Positions 27,858 to 35,705 of a stretch of 45,123 bases of DNA are shown piece by piece; position 1 is the first letter of the stretch, and the number at the start of each line of letters is the position of its first letter. Source of the stretch: Verrucomicrobiota bacterium (GTDB lineage: Bacteria; Verrucomicrobiota; Verrucomicrobiia; Limisphaerales; JAIPKD01); contig JAIPKD010000019.1 in the NCBI GenBank assembly GCA_021733835.1, positions 1-45,123 on the forward strand, read 5' to 3'. The notes under the pieces are model-generated. The model was not told the DNA's origin. It ran no database searches and saw only the letters and a program-made list of their open reading frames with translations. A program made the position numbers and the translations under genes.

Positions 27858-28732
27858 AGAAATTGTAATATACGCCTCGCCGCAAGTGTGGCGATAAAGC
27901 AAACTGTAAAATAGATCAATCCGCCCCATCCGCCGCCTGCAACGGCGAGGGCATCGGCCAGTACAACACCGGCGAGCAGGTTCTGTCCAATCGAGTTCCA
28001 GGACTGAACCTGCCCCTCCAACAACGGCCGTAACGCCCAGAGATTCCATCCACAAAACAACAATGTCCCGGCCAAGGCCGCGAGGAAGAATCCGCCTGAA
28101 TTAACCAGCAGCGCCAGTAAGACCGGCGCACACAATAAGGGATATATCCAGGGATAACTCAACGTACCATTGCCCTTATTAATACGTTCAAGAAGTCCCG
28201 CACCCGCCGCATAACACATCATCGCGATCCCGCTCCATACCGTTAATCCGTATAGACCACCCGCACTCGCCGCGCCGGCTATCAGATACACCATCAGCCT
28301 GCAAAGCCCGAGTAAGACAGGTGAAAAAAGGAAGATTTTGTGAACAAGGTTATTTAGTACAATTATACCGATGAGCAGCACCGTTAGTATCGCCGTCACT
28401 TTCCCGAACGGAATGAGAAACAAGGCGCCGGCGATAAAGCATATTAGGCTAAGGATCAGTACCGTTTGCAGCTCGATCCCGCCGGAAGGTATCGGGCGGT
28501 TGCGGTTGTAAATTGCGTCGTGCGACGCGTCACATGCATCGTTCAGAATCGCGCCGCCGAGATACGTCAGGTTGACACCCAGAAATACGGCGATAAAGAG
28601 GCCCGGATTCCCTCCGCCGGACAACAACCATCCGGCCAAACAATTCGACCAAACGGTAGGCAGGTAGCGCAAGTGGCCCAGTGCCGCCACGGTTTTCAGA
28701 TAATGCAGACTCTCATTTCTGGTGGGCCACAT
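27854..28732 (-). CDS. UbiA-family prenyltransferase (EboC-like)
   Basis: An integral membrane protein of 292 residues with about eight or nine hydrophobic helices. UbiA enzymes attach isoprenoid chains to aromatic or other acceptors. The first aspartate motif N-D-x-x-D-x-x-x-D is intact (Asn64, Asp65, Asp68, Asp72), followed by N-R-N-R-P-I-P-S-G. The second acidic motif of canonical UbiA is not evident; L-L-E-R-I-N-K-G stands in the expected place. The opening L-P-T-V-W-S-N-C-L-A-G-W resembles the EboC branch, but no other ebo gene is near. I chose the ATG at 28730-28732 over a TTG at 28750. Acceptor unknown. Confidence 0.82.
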   Translation of the reverse strand: MWPTRNESLHYLKTVAALGHLRYLPTVWSNCLAGWLLSGGGNPGLFIAVFLGVNLTYLGGAILNDACDASHDAIYNRNRPIPSGGIELQTVLILSLICFIAGALFLIPFGKVTAILTVLLIGIIVLNNLVHKIFLFSPVLLGLCRLMVYLIAGAASAGGLYGLTVWSGIAMMCYAAGAGLLERINKGNGTLSYPWIYPLLCAPVLLALLVNSGGFFLAALAGTLLFCGWNLWALRPLLEGQVQSWNSIGQNLLAGVVLADALAVAGGGWGGLIYFTVCFIATLAARRILQFL

Positions 28733-28886
28733 TGAATCTAGAAGGTGCAATTATTTGTTTGGGATCGAACACCTACCCCGGTCTCCAGCGATTCCACTAT
28801 CACGGAATCACTCGGAATAAGGGGGGCACCGCTTATCATAAAAGGATCGATTATCCTCCGATAGACGCTGTATCCGATCGGACTGT

Positions 28887-29975
28887 TTAACTCAAAATCT
28901 TACGGCCTTCGTCCAGGAATATGCCCTTGAAATTCATTTCCAGGGCTTGAGGGTTGGTTGCCTTGGACAAGGCCTCTTTCTCGGTCACCTTCCGGTCTTT
29001 AACCAGCTGGAACAGCGATTGGTTGAAGTTAAGCATGCCATCGTCACCACCGGTCTCAACCGCGGCGCCCAGCTTTTCCAACCTATTCTCTTCGATAAGC
29101 TTTCTGATGGTGCCGTTATTTATCATTATCTCGAATGCAGGCGTCATACCGCCCGAGGTATCGTTGACCATTCGCTGGCACACGACGGATTTCAGGGTAG
29201 TCGCCAACTGGCGCCTGATCTGTTCACGTTCGTCCGCATGGAAAAAATCAAGGACACGACTTACGGACTGCGGTGCGTTCACCGTATGGAGGGTCGACAG
29301 AACGAGGTGCCCGGTATCCGCGGCGCTCATGGCGGCTGAGAAGCTGACGGCATCGCGCATCTCACCGATCATGATAATGTCCGGGTCTTGACGCAGGATA
29401 TGCTTCAGTCCGTGCTGGAACGAAGGGGTGTCGAGACCGATCTCGCGTTGTTCAAGCACCGACTGATTGTCCTCGAACACATATTCGATCGGGTCCTCGA
29501 GTGTGATTATATGCTTTTTAAAGTTCTCATTTATATGCTCGATCATGGCCGCCAGAGTCGTCGATTTACCACAACCGGTCGTTCCGGCGACTAACACGAT
29601 ACCTCGCGGGGATTCGGCGATATCCTTTATAACCGGCAATAAACCCAGCTCTTCGAAAGTAGGGACTTCGCTTTTAACATAACGCATTGCAATGCAATAT
29701 GTACCGCGCTGCTGGTAAATATTCGTACGAAACCGGCCGATATCCTGGGCGTAATAAGAGAAATCCACCTGGCGCTCTTTATCCAACAATTCTTTTGCGT
29801 GCGGCGGTACGATATTATCGATAACTGTTTGAATCCATTCGCCGGTAGGCGTTGGCGCTTCGACGCCCACTAATTGAGCGTTTATCCTGAAGATTACCTG
29901 TGTGTCGATCTTAATGTGAATATCCGATGCGCCGCCGTCGACCGCCGCCTTTAGAATCTTATAAAAAACTTCCAT
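28887..29975 (-). CDS. pilT: Type IV pilus retraction ATPase PilT
   Basis: A 362-residue hexameric ATPase that powers pilus disassembly and twitching at the inner-membrane face. Walker A G-T-T-G-C-G-K-S-T is at residues 131-139. The Asp box (I-I-T-L-E-D-P-I-E-Y), Walker B (D-I-I-M-I-G-E-M-R-D) and His box (T-G-H-L-V-L-S-T-L-H) all follow, as does the C-terminal A-T-N-P-Q-A-L-E-M-N-F-K-G-I-F. An AGGA site lies seven bases before the ATG. It is the last gene of the coaD-to-pilT block. The pilB, pilC and pilM-Q genes are not in the window, so the rest of the machine is elsewhere; the pseudopilin at 6279 may belong to a secretion system instead. Confidence 0.95.
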   Translation of the reverse strand: MEVFYKILKAAVDGGASDIHIKIDTQVIFRINAQLVGVEAPTPTGEWIQTVIDNIVPPHAKELLDKERQVDFSYYAQDIGRFRTNIYQQRGTYCIAMRYVKSEVPTFEELGLLPVIKDIAESPRGIVLVAGTTGCGKSTTLAAMIEHINENFKKHIITLEDPIEYVFEDNQSVLEQREIGLDTPSFQHGLKHILRQDPDIIMIGEMRDAVSFSAAMSAADTGHLVLSTLHTVNAPQSVSRVLDFFHADEREQIRRQLATTLKSVVCQRMVNDTSGGMTPAFEIMINNGTIRKLIEENRLEKLGAAVETGGDDGMLNFNQSLFQLVKDRKVTEKEALSKATNPQALEMNFKGIFLDEGRKILS

Positions 29976-30005
29976 GATCGCTTCCTTAAAGAATAATTCA
30001 TCTGT

Positions 30006-30027
30006 TAAGGCCGGGGTATCGGCCTTA
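30006..30027. other. Strong intercistronic hairpin upstream of pilT
   Basis: A perfect eight-base stem, TAAGGCCG (30006-30013) and CGGCCTTA (30020-30027), with a six-base loop lies between the PilZ-like gene and pilT. Neither strand has a T run after it, so it is not a standard terminator. It could set mRNA processing or stability within the operon, or be a protein site. Confidence 0.4.
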
Positions 30028-30069
30028 TAGCAATGGCATTGGTATAGTATGCAGGTTGCCGGTGCGAGT

Positions 30070-30387
30070 TCAGGCGACAGCCATGGACATAAGTTGCTCC
30101 TGCGCGCCGGGTGACAGGCTGGTAAATAACATGGAGACGTAGTAACCGGTATGCTTATTCCCGTTACATGCCACTATCACACCGTTGAATTCCACACCAT
30201 CACGTTGCCCCGGCGGCTGCAATGCAACCGTCATTTCTTTCCAAATGGGTATATGTTTAAATGATTTGAACTCGATCCCGTTTTTTCGAACCTTGACCGT
30301 TTCCGGTGATAAAGACATCGCGATGTCGGAATTCTCGATCGTAACCGGACTGAAAACGCCTGATTTATCCAATTTTCCTGAGCTCAT
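30070..30387 (-). CDS. PilZ-like small protein lacking the c-di-GMP motif
   Basis: A 105-residue all-beta protein. The pattern K-N-G-I-E-F-K-S, then G-V-I-V-A-C-N-G and G-Y-Y-V-S-M-L-F, fits a PilZ barrel. The usual R-x-x-x-R and D/N-x-S-x-x-G cyclic-di-GMP motifs are not visible; V-R-K-N-G-I stands where the second would be. Its place between fabH and pilT suits a pilus-associated PilZ protein, some of which do not bind the nucleotide. There is no signal peptide. The identification is by pattern only and a degenerate unrelated beta barrel is possible. Confidence 0.6.
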   Translation of the reverse strand: MSSGKLDKSGVFSPVTIENSDIAMSLSPETVKVRKNGIEFKSFKHIPIWKEMTVALQPPGQRDGVEFNGVIVACNGNKHTGYYVSMLFTSLSPGAQEQLMSMAVA

Positions 30388-30436
30388 ATTGCATTGCTTC
30401 CCATTGTTTCCGTTTGCTGAATAAATAACTAATCCT

Positions 30437-31474
30437 TTACCATTCTATCACCGCCGCGGCCCAAGTCAACCCCGCACCGAAAGCGGTCATTAGAACCAGG
30501 TCGCCGCGTTTGATCCTTTCGAGCCTGACCGCCTCGTCCAAGGCGATAGCCACCGATGCGGCGGAGGTATTGCCGTACTTCTCCAAGTTCACGTAAAACT
30601 TCTGTTTCTCGGCATTAATTCGCTGACCGACCGCGTCGATGATCCGCAGGTTCGCCTGGTGCGAAATAATACAGGATATTTGTTCGATACCGATTTCGCA
30701 TCTCTGCAGCGCTTCGGTGGCGGCCTTTGTCATTGCGTTCACGGCGTTCTTGAACGTCTCCTTCCCATTCATACGCAGGTAATGGAGTCGCGCATCAACT
30801 GTTTCGTGTGTGGCGGGATTGAGTGAACCGCCGCCGGGCATGTTAAGCAGTCCTGCCTTTGACCCATCGGCGCCCATGCACGCGGTCAGGAGCCCGTGGG
30901 CCTGTGGTCTGTTCTGTAAAACCGCCGCACCCGCGCCGTCACCGAAAAGCACACATGTATTCCGGTCTTGCCAGTCCATTATCGATGAAAGCTTTTCGGC
31001 ACCCATGATCAGGACATTATCGTATGTCCTGGACATAATAAACTGCTGTCCGATTTCCATTGCGTAAATGAAGCCCGAACACGCGGCCTCGAGATCGAAC
31101 GCCGCCGCATTAACGGCCCCGATCTTCTGCTGCACGATACAGGCGGTGGCTGGAAACGGCATATCCGGTGTTATCGTGGCGACAATTATCAAGTCGATAT
31201 CTTCCGGGCCGACCCCTGCGTCCGTCATTGCGCGTCTGGCCGCCTCGGCGGCGAGGTCGGAGGTGTATTCGTCCTCTGCTGCTATTCTCCGCTCTTTTAT
31301 TCCGGTGCGGGTGGTGATCCACTCGTCGGACGTCTCCACGAGTTTTTCGAGATCGGAATTAGTCAGTACCCGCTCGGGCACGTAGGAACCCACGCCGGCA
31401 ATTGAACACGTGCGTCCCTTGAATCCATACTTCGCTCTGGGATTCTTAAACTTGTTTGAAGGCGCTGGAATCAT
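30437..31474 (-). CDS. fabH: Beta-ketoacyl-ACP synthase III
   Basis: FabH condenses acetyl-CoA with malonyl-ACP to start fatty-acid synthesis in the cytoplasm. The catalytic triad is visible as Cys132 (E-A-A-C-S-G-F), His272 (S-H-Q-A-N-L-R-I) and Asn302 (Y-G-N-T-S-A-A-S). At 345 residues it is slightly long owing to a basic N-terminal extension of about 20 residues before S-I-A-G-V-G-S-Y-V-P. Its ATG overlaps the plsX stop by four bases, so the two are coupled. The plsX-fabH order is the classic bacterial cluster. Confidence 0.96.
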   Translation of the reverse strand: MIPAPSNKFKNPRAKYGFKGRTCSIAGVGSYVPERVLTNSDLEKLVETSDEWITTRTGIKERRIAAEDEYTSDLAAEAARRAMTDAGVGPEDIDLIIVATITPDMPFPATACIVQQKIGAVNAAAFDLEAACSGFIYAMEIGQQFIMSRTYDNVLIMGAEKLSSIMDWQDRNTCVLFGDGAGAAVLQNRPQAHGLLTACMGADGSKAGLLNMPGGGSLNPATHETVDARLHYLRMNGKETFKNAVNAMTKAATEALQRCEIGIEQISCIISHQANLRIIDAVGQRINAEKQKFYVNLEKYGNTSAASVAIALDEAVRLERIKRGDLVLMTAFGAGLTWAAAVIEW

Positions 31475-32526
31475 GATGTTGTCGTGGAAGGTGAGATAAG
31501 TCTGTCTTTCTCGAGTTTAGCGTATGTCTGTTGAATTTCATCAGTTATGACTTCGTTAATATGGTGTTGCACGGCTTCGGCGGCAAACAATACGGCGTTT
31601 TTAATGGCCTTCTTTTTCGCCGAACCGTGAGTGATCATTACCAGTCCGTTAAGCCCCAGCAACGGCGCGCCGCCGTAAGTATCAGGATCAACGCGGTTCT
31701 TGATATTCAGAAAAGCGTTCTTCGCCAGCAACGCGCCGAAGCGGCGTACCGGATTCTTCTGCAGTTCGGATTTGAACCAATTAAACAGCTCGGCCGCCAT
31801 ACTCTCGCAGGTCTTTAAAACGATATTCCCGATGAATCCGTCGCACACAACCACATCCACGCGCCCGGCAAACAAGTCGTGTCCTTCAACATTGCCGACG
31901 AAATTCAATATGTCCGGTCTACACGAGTTGCAGAACTTAAACGCCTCGAGCGTCAATTCATTGCCTTTACTCTCTTCCGTACCGATACTCAGGAGGCCGA
32001 CTCTAGGTTTCGCACAGCCGAGTACCTCGCGTGAATAAACGCTGCCCATAACGGCGAACTGCAACAGGTGAAACGGCCGACACTCTACGTTCGCCCCTGA
32101 ATCGAGGAGGACAAAGCCGCCTTTAGGCGTAGGTATAACCGTCGCAATCACAGGTCGATCTACTTCCGGCAGCTGGCGCAACCGGATCGTTGACGCGGCG
32201 ACCACGCCGCCTGTGTTACCCGGCGAAATGATCGCCTGGGCATGACCGTCTTTGACCAGGTCGACCGCTTTTAGTATCGAACAATCCTTCTTCCTGCGAA
32301 GCCCGACGACGGGTTTATCATTCATCGTCAGAACCTCGGATGCATGGACTATCTGCACGCGTTCGCCGTCGAGACCGACCTTTTTCACGGCGGCCTCCAC
32401 ATCTTGACGGTTGCCGACCAGGTAGACTCCACGTATGCGGTCGTTGGAATTCAATGCCGATTTCACCCCCTCAATTACAACACCGCAGCCATGGTCGCCC
32501 CCCATCACATCCACAGCAATACGCAT
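31471..32526 (-). CDS. plsX: Phosphate acyltransferase PlsX
   Basis: PlsX makes acyl-phosphate from acyl-ACP, the acyl donor for PlsY in phospholipid synthesis, as a peripheral membrane enzyme. The start M-R-I-A-V-D-V-M-G-G-D and internal S-P-G-N-T-G-G and N-V-E-G-H-D-L are hallmarks, and 351 residues is a normal length. It follows rpmF by 52 bases, a gap that holds a possible attenuator, and overlaps fabH by four bases. No clear Shine-Dalgarno is seen. Confidence 0.96.
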   Translation of the reverse strand: MRIAVDVMGGDHGCGVVIEGVKSALNSNDRIRGVYLVGNRQDVEAAVKKVGLDGERVQIVHASEVLTMNDKPVVGLRRKKDCSILKAVDLVKDGHAQAIISPGNTGGVVAASTIRLRQLPEVDRPVIATVIPTPKGGFVLLDSGANVECRPFHLLQFAVMGSVYSREVLGCAKPRVGLLSIGTEESKGNELTLEAFKFCNSCRPDILNFVGNVEGHDLFAGRVDVVVCDGFIGNIVLKTCESMAAELFNWFKSELQKNPVRRFGALLAKNAFLNIKNRVDPDTYGGAPLLGLNGLVMITHGSAKKKAIKNAVLFAAEAVQHHINEVITDEIQQTYAKLEKDRLISPSTTTS

Positions 32527-32534
32527 ATCGCTAG

Positions 32535-32570
32535 AAAAAGGCGCCTGTCTTTTTTAGTATCAAGCGCCTC
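32535..32570 (-). terminator. Possible attenuator hairpin between rpmF and plsX
   Basis: On the minus strand GGCGC (32564-32568) can pair with GCGCC (32540-32544), and the second arm is followed at once by five Ts (32535-32539). The loop is long (19 bases), so strength is uncertain. It would allow ribosomal protein L32 to be made in excess over the lipid enzymes. Structure seen, role inferred. Confidence 0.35.
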
Positions 32571-32578
32571 AATGCCTA

Positions 32579-32767
32579 TTAACCGCCCAATTCAACCGTC
32601 ATTACCTGCCGGCCCTTATAATAACCGCAGGACGGACATGCCCTGTGCGGCATGTAAGGCTCTGCGCATTGCGGACACATGGTCACTTGCGGAACCCGCA
32701 TTGCACTGTTATACGCACGCCGCATCCTTTGGCGGCTGTGCGAAGTTTTCCTTTTTGGTACACCCAT
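32579..32767 (-). CDS. rpmF: 50S ribosomal protein L32
   Basis: A 62-residue basic protein beginning M-G-V-P-K-R-K-T-S-H-S-R, the L32 N-terminus. Four cysteines (31, 34, 44, 47) form the zinc-binding C-x2-C plus C-x2-C version rather than the cysteine-free form. It follows the DUF177 gene by nine bases, the widely conserved order. No Shine-Dalgarno is obvious; translation may depend on coupling from the upstream gene. Confidence 0.95.
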   Translation of the reverse strand: MGVPKRKTSHSRQRMRRAYNSAMRVPQVTMCPQCAEPYMPHRACPSCGYYKGRQVMTVELGG

Positions 32768-32776
32768 AATTATCGA

Positions 32777-33265
32777 TTAAAAATTAAGATTATCTAATTT
32801 ATCCCAAACCGATGTGCCGATTTCATCCAATCCCCGGGGGTCGCGATGTTCTTTAAGTCGCCTCGGCAGGTTTGGGAGACCTTTGCATCCCGGATCGCAC
32901 AACGGATGTTGCGGCAACTCAAGCAGAATATCTTCGCGCATGAACGGCGTCAAGTCCAGCGAATCATCTACCAGCTCCACTTTATCTTCACCCTTGATCG
33001 GGAGATCAACCAACCAATCGTCTATCCTCAACTCATGAATGAATCTCTTCAGACAACGTACGCAATCAAGGTCAAGCGCGATCTCCAACCGCCCCTGGAC
33101 AAGTACATTGTCTTCCAACAGACTAGCCTTCATCTTGTATTTCAAAGGTGAACCTATCCTGATGCACTCGTCGAATGTCTCGATTTCAAGCTCGCTCAAG
33201 GACACCTCCCCTGCCAGGAATTGGTCGTTTTTCTCCAACTGTCGGATATTTATTCGTACCGCCAT
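32777..33265 (-). CDS. DUF177 (YceD-family) protein
   Basis: A 162-residue protein from the ATG at 33263-33265, which has GAGG six bases upstream; an upstream extension to 33355 runs into coaD and is not used. It has the family's C-V-R-C-L pair and a later C-D-P-G-C-K-G-L pair, which may bind metal. YceD/DUF177 proteins sit next to rpmF in most bacteria and have been linked in some organisms to 23S rRNA maturation. The position directly before rpmF supports the call. Confidence 0.88.
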   Translation of the reverse strand: MAVRINIRQLEKNDQFLAGEVSLSELEIETFDECIRIGSPLKYKMKASLLEDNVLVQGRLEIALDLDCVRCLKRFIHELRIDDWLVDLPIKGEDKVELVDDSLDLTPFMREDILLELPQHPLCDPGCKGLPNLPRRLKEHRDPRGLDEIGTSVWDKLDNLNF

Positions 33266-33293
33266 AACCCACCTCAATAAACGGTTAATTTGT

Positions 33294-33773
33294 TTAATTT
33301 GCAAGTTTATTGGCCAGCGCGGACTGAACGTGCGACGGGACGAACGCCGAAACATCCCCGCCCAATCGAGATATCTCTTTGACTATCCGCGAACTTAGAT
33401 ACGCGTAAGTATCTTTCGGCAGCAAGAATATGGTTTCGATACTCTCGTTGAGCTTGCGATTCATCAACGCCATCTGGAATTCGAACTCGAAATCCGATAC
33501 CGCCCTGATCCCACGTATTATCGCGCTGCCCCCCAGTCTTTGGACATAGTCCACCAACAATCCCTCCATCACGTCCGTCCGGACATTCGATAATCCGGTC
33601 AGCGACTCGTTGATCATGTTCTCGCGCTCGGTCAGTGAAAACATCGGCACCTTAGCATCGTTCTTCGCGATCGCAACAATTACGGTGTCGAACAACCGTG
33701 AAGCACGCTGGATCACATCAAGATGCCCGTTAGTTATAGGATCAAAACTGCCTGGATAAATGCCGATACGCAT
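33294..33773 (-). CDS. coaD: Phosphopantetheine adenylyltransferase
   Basis: CoaD transfers AMP to 4'-phosphopantetheine in coenzyme A synthesis. The nucleotidyltransferase motif Y-P-G-S-F-D-P-I-T-N-G-H lies at the N-terminus, and R-G-I-R-A-V-S-D-F-E-F-E-F-Q-M and S-S-R-I-V-K-E follow. The start is the ATG at 33771-33773 (159 residues, normal); an in-frame TTG at 33785 adds four residues. It is first in the minus-strand block through DUF177, rpmF, plsX, fabH and pilT. It is divergent from the ABC permease gene. Confidence 0.96.
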   Translation of the reverse strand: MRIGIYPGSFDPITNGHLDVIQRASRLFDTVIVAIAKNDAKVPMFSLTERENMINESLTGLSNVRTDVMEGLLVDYVQRLGGSAIIRGIRAVSDFEFEFQMALMNRKLNESIETIFLLPKDTYAYLSSRIVKEISRLGGDVSAFVPSHVQSALANKLAN

Positions 33774-33894
33774 AGGTTCGCCCAATCACGCGAATTATTA
33801 TCAACAATTTCCACTTCGACGCAAGGAACGGATTGCGGTTTCTCTACCAATAACATAGCATAAGTCGCGGCTGACTGCGCATAATTTATCTTGA

Positions 33895-35595
33895 ATGAAG
33901 CGAAGTAAAATAAATCTGCCGATCATACTCTTACTGACCGTACTGGCGGTATATTTCGGACTCTTTCTGGTCTATCCCATCGGGTTTAGTGTTGTAAAGG
34001 CATTCGGCGGAATCACCGATCCTACACTCGAGTATTTCAGGATGCTCGCCGTCAGTCCGCTCCAGCGGAAATCGATAATAAACAGCCTCCTCATCGCAGG
34101 ACTATCCACCGCCGGCACGATTATCCTCTCAATGCCCATCGCATCGCTTATGGTACGCGCCCAATTTAGGGGCAAGAACCTCCTCGGCGCGCTCCTGCTA
34201 ACCCCCATGATAACGCCGCCGTTCATCGGCGCCATCGGGCTCAAACAGATTCTCTCCCGATTCGGTTCGCTCAACCTGACCCTTATGGAACTGGGGATAC
34301 TGCCCGCCGACAAACCGATAGACTGGTTGGGCTACGGCGGTTTTTGGGGCATAGTGATACTGCAAGTCCTGCATCTGTATCCGATAATGTACCTGAACAT
34401 CTCCGCCGCCCTCGGAAATCTTGATCCGACCTTGAGCGAAGCCGCGCATAACCTCGGCGCCGGCAAATGGCGCGTCTTCAGGACAATTACACTTCCCCTC
34501 ATTATCCCGGGACTCTTCGCCGGCGGCGCCATCGTATTTATCTGGTCCTTCACCGATCTCGGCACACCGCTCATCCTCGGTTTTTCCAAGATCGCCTCTA
34601 TCCAGGTGTTTAACTCGATCAGCGACCTGAACACAGATTTCATGGGCTACACGCTCGTAGTCGTAATCCTAGCAATCTCGCTCGCGCTGTTCTTCGTCTC
34701 CAAAAAACTCTTCGGCATCCAAAAGTTCGAGTCGCGCACACAACGGCGTCGAGAGGACATCGAGCATCCGCTCGGCGCAACCGGCACATTTCTGGTCTGG
34801 GCCGTCACGGGATTGTTAATCTTCACAGCACTGATCCCGCAAATCGGCGCGCTCCTGCATTCATTTTCCGGAAGATGGTTCTTTACGCCACTGCCCTCAG
34901 AGTGGACTCTCTCCAATTACTCCGACGTATTCCGGCAAAGCTTGACCCTCACCAGCATTAAGAACAGCCTATTTTACGCAGGGCTGAGCGCGGTTATCGA
35001 CCTCTGGATCGGTGTCGCCATCGCCTGGCTGCTCACCAGGCGCAAACCACGGTTCGCCTTCCTCCTGGACGCAATGGCGATGCTCCCCCTTGCGCTGCCG
35101 GGCATAGTCCTGGCATTCGGTTACGTAGCCGGATTCGACTGGCCGGTATCATGGCTTAATCCGAGACAAAACCCCGCCATACTCCTAATCATCGGATACA
35201 GCATCCGCCGGCTCCCATACATGGTGCGCTCGGCTTACGCCGGTTTTCAACAGGCCAATCCGCGACTGGAAGAGGCGTCGCTTAACCTCGGCGCCTCGCA
35301 GTTCCGCACGTTCATCCGGATCACCATGCCCATAATCCGCGCAAACCTGATAGCCGGCACTATCCTCACATTCTCATTCGCCATGCTCGAGGTCAGTGAA
35401 AGTCTCATTCTCGCCATGCGCGAGCAATACTATCCAATGACCAAAATGATCTATCAACTCATCGGCCGGATCGATCCCGGCGCACCCAGTGTCGCCTGCG
35501 CACTCGGCATGGTAGGTGTAGCCGTGCTTATATTCAGCCTCGTCACCGCCGCCAAGTTCCTCGGCAAAGGCATGGGCAATCTTTTCCGCGTATAA
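33895..35595 (+). CDS. Fused two-domain ABC transporter permease, iron(III)/FbpB type
   Basis: A 566-residue inner-membrane protein with about twelve hydrophobic segments in two homologous halves. Each half has an EAA loop that docks the ATPase: E-A-A-H-N-L-G-A-G-K-W-R in the first and E-A-S-L-N-L-G-A-S-Q-F-R in the second. The duplicated arrangement is that of FbpB/SfuB ferric-iron permeases, which also occur in phosphonate or thiamine-type relatives, so the substrate is not certain. No binding protein or ATPase gene is adjacent on either side, which is unusual; partners must be encoded elsewhere. No clear Shine-Dalgarno is seen. Confidence 0.85.
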   Translation: MKRSKINLPIILLLTVLAVYFGLFLVYPIGFSVVKAFGGITDPTLEYFRMLAVSPLQRKSIINSLLIAGLSTAGTIILSMPIASLMVRAQFRGKNLLGALLLTPMITPPFIGAIGLKQILSRFGSLNLTLMELGILPADKPIDWLGYGGFWGIVILQVLHLYPIMYLNISAALGNLDPTLSEAAHNLGAGKWRVFRTITLPLIIPGLFAGGAIVFIWSFTDLGTPLILGFSKIASIQVFNSISDLNTDFMGYTLVVVILAISLALFFVSKKLFGIQKFESRTQRRREDIEHPLGATGTFLVWAVTGLLIFTALIPQIGALLHSFSGRWFFTPLPSEWTLSNYSDVFRQSLTLTSIKNSLFYAGLSAVIDLWIGVAIAWLLTRRKPRFAFLLDAMAMLPLALPGIVLAFGYVAGFDWPVSWLNPRQNPAILLIIGYSIRRLPYMVRSAYAGFQQANPRLEEASLNLGASQFRTFIRITMPIIRANLIAGTILTFSFAMLEVSESLILAMREQYYPMTKMIYQLIGRIDPGAPSVACALGMVGVAVLIFSLVTAAKFLGKGMGNLFRV

Positions 35596-35705
35596 CCCGT
35601 TGCCGATACCATTTCAGGGATCAACCAAACCATGCAAAACTCGGGTTTTCTCCCATTTTTTCTGGTTTTAATATAGGGATTCTGCATAGAATTGATCGAA
35701 AGCCT

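Noticed and set aside
28750-28860. tRNA-like piece (TTCGATCC on the minus strand) and small hairpins upstream of the UbiA gene
   Set aside because: The T-loop-like word lacks matching stem arms, and no acceptor stem or anticodon arm can be drawn.
33266-33355. Upstream extension of the DUF177 gene
   Set aside because: It would overlap the coaD 3' end and lacks a ribosome site, whereas the ATG at 33265 has GAGG at good spacing and matches the family N-terminus.
33790-33815. Fur-box-like AT-rich site before the iron-type permease
   Set aside because: Only about half of the 19 consensus positions match, which is expected by chance in AT-rich DNA.
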